NCBI RefSeq assembly: GCF_018603905.1
Contig: NZ_JAHFZZ010000039.1
Coordinates: 1 to 64,000, forward strand
DNA: 64,000 nucleotides
Origin: Nonomuraea sp. NEAU-A123
GTDB taxonomy: Bacteria > Actinomycetota > Actinomycetes > Streptosporangiales > Streptosporangiaceae
Reading direction: 5' to 3'
Made by a program: the position numbers and the translations under genes. This document shows positions 59,976-64,000 of the stretch, one piece after another (the stretch's first letter is position 1; each line of letters opens with the position of its first letter). The notes beneath the pieces were generated by a model. The model was not told the origin of the DNA and did not search any database. It saw only the letters and a list, made by a program, of their open reading frames with translations.

Positions 59976-60724
59976 CGAACTCTCCTGTTGTAGGCCCGCA
60001 GCGCGAGCGGGGTGAAGACGGCGAGCAGGGCGGCGGTCCAGCCGAACGTGATCCACAGGTCCGCGGCCCGCAGGCCGCCGACCATGAGGCCGCGGATCGC
60101 CCCCGCCAGGTGCGAGACCGGGTTGACGCCCATCCACCAGGTCAGCCAGCCGGGCAGGTCCGTCGCGGGGATGAAGGCGCTGCTGCCCAGCGTCAGCGGG
60201 AGCAGCACCGCCGTCGAGATGCCCTGCATGGACGTGACGGACTTGGCGATGAGCCCGATCCAGGCCGATCCCCAGCTCAGCGCCATCGCGAACAGCAGCA
60301 CCAGGCCGACCCCGGCCAGCGCGCTCAGCGGATCGGTGCGTACGCGGAACCCCACGGCGTACCCCACGATCAGCGACATGATGATCGTGACCAGCAGCGT
60401 CAGCAGGTCCGCCAGCACCCGCCCGGCCAAGGGCGCGGACCTGGCGATCGGCATGGTCCTGAACCGGTCGAACACCCCGTTGCCGATGTCGGTGGCCAGG
60501 TTCATGCCGGTGCCGATCGTCGCCATCAACGCCACCTGGACGAGCACACCGGGCAGCATGTACAGCACCGCGCCGTCCCGGTCACCGCCCGCCGCCCCGC
60601 CGAACAGGTAGACGAAGACCACGATCATGAAAACCGGCTGCAGCAGCATGCCGATGAGCTGGCCGGGGCTGTTCTTCAACGGGATCAGGCTGCGCCAGGC
60701 CAGCGTCAGGCTCTGGGAGATCAT
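59972..60724 (-). CDS. ABC-2 exporter permease (DrrB-like)
   Basis: A 250-residue ABC-2 permease with about six helices. Characteristic segments are SQSLTLAWRSLIPLKNSPGQLIGMLLQPVFMIVVFVYLFGG and the conserved NGVFDRFRTMPIARSAPLAGRVLADL. Its stop overlaps the hydrolase start and its start overlaps the ATPase stop. It forms a two-gene DrrAB-type exporter. Confidence 0.9.
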   Translation of the reverse strand: MISQSLTLAWRSLIPLKNSPGQLIGMLLQPVFMIVVFVYLFGGAAGGDRDGAVLYMLPGVLVQVALMATIGTGMNLATDIGNGVFDRFRTMPIARSAPLAGRVLADLLTLLVTIIMSLIVGYAVGFRVRTDPLSALAGVGLVLLFAMALSWGSAWIGLIAKSVTSMQGISTAVLLPLTLGSSAFIPATDLPGWLTWWMGVNPVSHLAGAIRGLMVGGLRAADLWITFGWTAALLAVFTPLALRAYNRRVR

Positions 60725-61632
60725 TTCTCGGCTCCGGTCAAGGTACGGAAGACGTCATCGAGCGAGGGCAGCCGCAGGGCGTGCTCGGCGAGCACGATGC
60801 CCGCGTCGTCGAGCGCCCTCAGCAGGGCGGGCGGCACCGACAGGTCATGGATGGGGATGCTCAACAGGCCGCCCTCGGCCCGGGTACGCAGGATGGACTC
60901 GGCCTTCTCCACATCGGCGGCCAGCAGCGGCCTGACGTCGAGCCGATGCCCGCCGGCCCGGGACTTCAGCTCACCGGGGCTCCCGCTCGCCGCCGTCCGG
61001 CCGGCGTCTATCACCAGCAGGTCGTCGGCGAGCTGGTCGGCCTCCTCCAGGTACTGGGTGGTCAGCAGCACGGTCACCCCGTCGGCCACCAGCTCCCTGA
61101 CCGCGTCCCACAGCTCGCCGCGGGCGTGCGGGTCCAGGCCGGTGGTCGGCTCGTCGAGGAAGAGGATCCGCGGCCCGCTCACCAGGCTCACGGCCAGGTC
61201 GAGACGGCGGCGCATGCCACCCGAGTAGCCGCCGGCGAGGCGGTCGGCGGCGTCCGTCAGCCCGAATCTGGACAGCAGCGCCGCGGCCCTGGCCCGCGCC
61301 TCGGACCGGCTCAGGCCGAGCAGGCGGCCCATCAGCAGCAGGTTCTGGGTGCCGGTCAGCTTCTCGTCCACCGAGGCGTACTGGCCGGTCAGGCCGATCA
61401 GCTCGCGCACCCTCCCGGCCTGGCGGGTCACATCGAACCCGCCCACGAGGGCCCGGCCCGCGTCGGGGGCCACCAGCGTGGCCAGGATCCGTACCGCGGT
61501 GGTCTTGCCCGCGCCGTTGGGGCCCAGCACGCCCAGCACGGTCCCGGTCCGCACCCGCAGGTCGATCCCGTCGAGCGCGGCCGTTTCGCCGTACCTCTTG
61601 ACGAGCCCTTCCGCTTCGATCGCGTAACTCAT
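60721..61632 (-). CDS. ABC exporter ATP-binding protein (DrrA-like)
   Basis: A 303-residue ATPase. Walker A GPNGAGKTT, Q-loop region TGQYASVDEKLTG, signature YSGGMRRRLDLAVSLV, Walker B ILFLDEPTTGLD and switch LLTTQYLEEAD are clear. The C-terminal extension (about residues 240-300), ending RLPSLDDVFRTLTG, matches the DrrA family. A direct repeat of TGACAGGT lies upstream of its start. Confidence 0.92.
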   Translation of the reverse strand: MSYAIEAEGLVKRYGETAALDGIDLRVRTGTVLGVLGPNGAGKTTAVRILATLVAPDAGRALVGGFDVTRQAGRVRELIGLTGQYASVDEKLTGTQNLLLMGRLLGLSRSEARARAAALLSRFGLTDAADRLAGGYSGGMRRRLDLAVSLVSGPRILFLDEPTTGLDPHARGELWDAVRELVADGVTVLLTTQYLEEADQLADDLLVIDAGRTAASGSPGELKSRAGGHRLDVRPLLAADVEKAESILRTRAEGGLLSIPIHDLSVPPALLRALDDAGIVLAEHALRLPSLDDVFRTLTGAEK

Positions 61633-61675
61633 GCCGCTCAGCGTGTCGAGAAGCCCTGGTAAGGGCCTGGCAGTA

Positions 61676-61694
61676 ACCTGTCACCTACCTGTCA
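61676..61694 (-). promoter_or_regulatory. 11-bp-spaced direct repeat TGACAGGT, SARP-like site
   Basis: On the minus strand two identical TGACAGGT octamers are spaced 11 bp apart start to start, about 45 bp upstream of the drrA-like start. SARP regulators bind heptamer direct repeats at 11- or 22-bp spacing (family knowledge). An AfsR-type gene lies 2.3 kb away. The link is inference. Confidence 0.35.
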
Positions 61695-61824
61695 GGCTCT
61701 GGAGCCGGCAGGAAACGGGCCCACTGGACGGCCGGAAAGTTGGGCCTTTCCCAACCACCACAACGTCCTCACCCTCAGTTCAGGCGCGTGTCAACAACTA
61801 GCCCACGCGCTCGAGGAGGACGAG

Positions 61825-63657
61825 GTGAAACGCCGTTTTGTCATCCTGCTAGCCGTCCTCGGCCTGGTCTGCCTGACCGGCATGACCGGAGCCGGGGCCG
61901 CCGCCGAGCCGTCGCCGAACCGGCAGTATCGCGTGGAGGGACCGGCGAACGCCCAGCAACGCAGTGCCGTCGCGGCGACCGGCGCCGCGATCGACGAGGT
62001 GACCAAGGACTCGGTCCTGATCACCGCCACGGCAGCCGAGGTGGACGCGATCAGGAACCTCGGCTACCGGGTAGCGGAGGTGCCGCGCCCGTTATCCCCG
62101 TCCGGCGGCGTCGGGCCCTTTGACTTCCCGTCCGCGGACTCCGCCTACCACAACTACGCGGAGATGAACACCGACATCAACGCGCTCGTCGCCGCCCATC
62201 CGAGCATCGCGACCGTCTCCACGTACGGCACGTCGTACCAGGGCAGGGCGCTGCGTGTGGTCAAGATCAGTGACAACGTCGCGACCGACGAGGCCGAGCC
62301 GGAAGTGCTCTTCACCGCGCACCAGCACGCCCGCGAGCACCTCACGGTGGAGATGGCGCTCTACCTGATGCACCTGCTGGTGGACAACTACGGCACCGAC
62401 ACCCGGATCACGAACCTGGTGAACTCCAGGGAGATCTGGATCATGCCGGACCTGAACCCGGACGGCGGCGAGTACGACATCGCCACCGGCAGCTACCGCT
62501 CCTGGCGCAAGAACCGCCAGCCGAACAGCGGCTCCTCGGCCGTCGGGACCGACCTGAACCGCAACTGGGCCTACAACTTCGGCTGCTGCGGCGGCTCCTC
62601 CGGCTCGGCCTCCAGCGAGACCTACCGCGGCGCCTCGGCCGAGTCGGCACCCGAGGTCAGGAGCACGGCCAACTTCGTCCGCGGCCGGGTCGTCGGCGGC
62701 GTGCAGCAGATCAAGTCGAACATCGACTTCCACACCTACTCCGAGCTCGTCCTGTGGCCCTACGGCTTCACCTTCAACGACACGGCGACCGGCATGACCC
62801 AGGACGACCACGACGCGTTCGCCGCGCTCGGCCGGAACATGGCCGCCACCAACAGCTACACCCCCGAGCAGGCCAGCGACCTCTACATCACCGACGGCAC
62901 CATCGACGACTGGCTGTGGGGCGTCTACAAGATCTTCAGCTTCACCTTCGAGATGTACCCCAGGGGCTCCAGCCCGGGCTTCTACCCGCCGGACGAGCAG
63001 ATCGTGCCGCAGACCACCCGCAACAGGGAGGCGGTGCTCCGCTTCCTGGAGTACTCCGACTGCGTCTACCGGATCATCGGCAAGCAGTCCACGTACTGCG
63101 GCACCGGCACCCCGCCCGTGACCGTCTACTCCGACACCTTCGAGACCGACACCGGCTGGGCCGCCAACCCGAGCACCGCCGACACGGCCACCACCGGCGC
63201 GTGGGAGCGCGGTGATCCGGAGGCCACCACCTCCTCGGGAACCAAGCAGCTCGGCACCACGGTCAGCGGCACCAACTGCCTGGTGACGGGCCGTCTCGCG
63301 GGCACCGCCGCCGGTGACTTCGACATAGACGGCGGCACCACGTCGATCCAGTCGCCGCCCATCACGCTGCCGTCCACCGGCACACTCAACCTCTCGCTGT
63401 CGTGGTACCTGGCGCACGGCTCGAACGCCTCCAGCGCCGACTCCTTCCGGGTCAGCGTGGTCGGCGACACCACGACGACCGTCTTCCAGCAGACCGGCGC
63501 GGCGGCCAACCGCGACGGGGCCTGGGCCACGGCCACGGCCGGCCTGAACGCGTACGCGGGGCAGACGGTGCGCATCCTCGTCGAGGCCACCGACGCCTCC
63601 GGCGCGTCCCTGGTCGAAGCGGGCGTCGACGACGTCCGCATCACCCAGCAGAACTGA
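61825..63657 (+). CDS. Secreted M14 zinc carboxypeptidase
   Basis: 610 residues from GTG 61825 with GAGGAGG upstream. The N-terminal signal peptide (MKRRF, hydrophobic core to about 22) is followed by a propeptide-like segment to about 95. The M14 domain has HQHAREHLT (zinc His and Glu), GTDLNRNWAYNF (substrate-binding Arg) and SNIDFHTYSELVLWPYG (third zinc ligand), then FSFTFEMYP with the catalytic Glu. A C-terminal beta-rich domain follows from about 435. This is a typical extracellular carboxypeptidase. It has its own promoter and terminator. Confidence 0.93.
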   Translation: MKRRFVILLAVLGLVCLTGMTGAGAAAEPSPNRQYRVEGPANAQQRSAVAATGAAIDEVTKDSVLITATAAEVDAIRNLGYRVAEVPRPLSPSGGVGPFDFPSADSAYHNYAEMNTDINALVAAHPSIATVSTYGTSYQGRALRVVKISDNVATDEAEPEVLFTAHQHAREHLTVEMALYLMHLLVDNYGTDTRITNLVNSREIWIMPDLNPDGGEYDIATGSYRSWRKNRQPNSGSSAVGTDLNRNWAYNFGCCGGSSGSASSETYRGASAESAPEVRSTANFVRGRVVGGVQQIKSNIDFHTYSELVLWPYGFTFNDTATGMTQDDHDAFAALGRNMAATNSYTPEQASDLYITDGTIDDWLWGVYKIFSFTFEMYPRGSSPGFYPPDEQIVPQTTRNREAVLRFLEYSDCVYRIIGKQSTYCGTGTPPVTVYSDTFETDTGWAANPSTADTATTGAWERGDPEATTSSGTKQLGTTVSGTNCLVTGRLAGTAAGDFDIDGGTTSIQSPPITLPSTGTLNLSLSWYLAHGSNASSADSFRVSVVGDTTTTVFQQTGAAANRDGAWATATAGLNAYAGQTVRILVEATDASGASLVEAGVDDVRITQQN

Positions 63658-63672
63658 TTTTTCCGGGTCATT

Positions 63673-63708
63673 ACGGCGGAGCGCCGAGTTTCGGCGCTCC
63701 GCCGTTTT
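63673..63708 (+). terminator. Rho-independent terminator of the carboxypeptidase gene
   Basis: Perfect 15-bp stem ACGGCGGAGCGCCGA/TCGGCGCTCCGCCGT (63673-63687/63691-63705) with a 3-nt loop, directly followed by TTTT. It starts 15 bases after the stop codon. Confidence 0.92.
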
Positions 63709-63753
63709 GGGTCTTGTTAGACCCGGGTGTCAAGGCTACGATCGCGTCAACTC

Positions 63754-63770
63754 TTAGGAAACTTTCCTAA
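63754..63770. promoter_or_regulatory. Palindrome TTAGGAAAcTTTCCTAA
   Basis: Perfect 8-bp inverted repeat around one central base, in an AT-rich spot unlike the surroundings. The form suits an operator for a gene to the right of the window. No target gene is seen in the window. Confidence 0.5.
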
Positions 63771-63960
63771 AAGAAATCTTGAATCAGGAAGCCATGTCCC
63801 GGTCGCCGCCCCCATCGTCCGCTCTGGCCCGTCATTCGCGACGTGTTCCGGGGCCGTGGGAACGACCGTCCGGCGTGGCTGTTCCCCTCTCGTTCTGACT
63901 GACCGAGCAAACCCCTGCTGCCACCCCCCAGCGGCCCGTCACACCTCCGCGGGCCCATGC

Positions 63961-64000
63961 CGTACGGCTTGCGCTCTCACCCCCCGGCGCAAGCCGTACG
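63961..64000. terminator. Edge inverted repeat CGTACGGCTTGCGC
   Basis: Two perfect 14-bp arms (63961-63974 and 63987-64000) with a 12-nt loop end exactly at the window edge. It is probably the terminator of a leftward gene beyond the edge, or a convergent one. Confidence 0.5.

Larger units (their letters stand above)
63658..64000. other. 343-bp right-end region
   Basis: It holds the carboxypeptidase terminator (63673-63705), a palindrome at 63754-63770 and an edge inverted repeat at 63961-64000. No coding gene is supported. Small ORFs on the minus strand lack coding signs. Confidence 0.6.

Overview
The window is a stretch of very GC-rich actinobacterial chromosome, with many GTG/TTG starts and tightly coupled genes that share ATGA or TGATG junctions. 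The core block rpsB-tsf-pyrH-frr-cdsA-rlmN, preceded by an M23 peptidase, together with DivIVA-type proteins, AfsR/SARP-type regulators and gene clusters of soil saprophytes, suggests a filamentous actinomycete. The gene content resembles Streptosporangiaceae (for example Nonomuraea). That placement is inference from gene content, not from a search.

Layout. 1-4.2 kb: 3' part of an M23 peptidase, a GNAT acetyltransferase, and a divergent pair of MFS exporter and ArsR-type repressor with a striking symmetric operator. 4.2-11.2 kb: conserved translation and lipid genes (rpsB with a hairpin-rich leader, tsf, pyrH, frr, cdsA, rlmN), interrupted by a SUFU-domain gene. 11.2-14.6 kb: SGNH hydrolase with a TetR-like palindrome upstream, a two-gene ABC system, a small DivIVA-repeat protein and a HAD hydrolase. 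14.6-29.5 kb: two divergent operons forming one catabolic island. iolC, a Cgl0159-type aldolase, iolB and iolD run leftward. A carbohydrate ABC importer, a PHP-domain metallohydrolase, an IolE-like dehydratase, a Gfo/Idh dehydrogenase and a GH38 alpha-mannosidase run rightward. Both face a 257-bp region carrying an inverted pair of the same 10-bp palindrome. The simplest reading is uptake and breakdown of a mannosylated inositol compound.

29.5-30.7 kb: a probable PD-(D/E)XK protein with an internal start, followed by a second small ORF that repeats only its C-terminal domain. This resembles the Rpn gene-within-gene arrangement. 30.7-38.2 kb: Lrp/AsnC regulator divergent from a polyamine-type operon (aminobutyraldehyde dehydrogenase, PotABCD-like importer, FAD amine oxidase). 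38.2-40.1 kb: alpha/beta hydrolase and a class-A-like serine hydrolase. 40.1-49.5 kb: leftward genes including a DHA2 MFS exporter, an AfsR-type regulator, a PEP-mutase family protein, a short cytochrome P450, a DUF998-like protein, a GT4 glycosyltransferase, a DMT transporter and a DedA protein.

49.5-64 kb: membrane proteins, a LysE exporter, a class-C-type serine hydrolase, a YeiH-like transporter preceded by an overlooked 32-residue membrane peptide, a second AfsR-type regulator, a CocE/NonD hydrolase with a DrrAB-type exporter, and a secreted M14 carboxypeptidase with a textbook terminator. No rRNA, tRNA, CRISPR array, insertion sequence or prophage was recognised.
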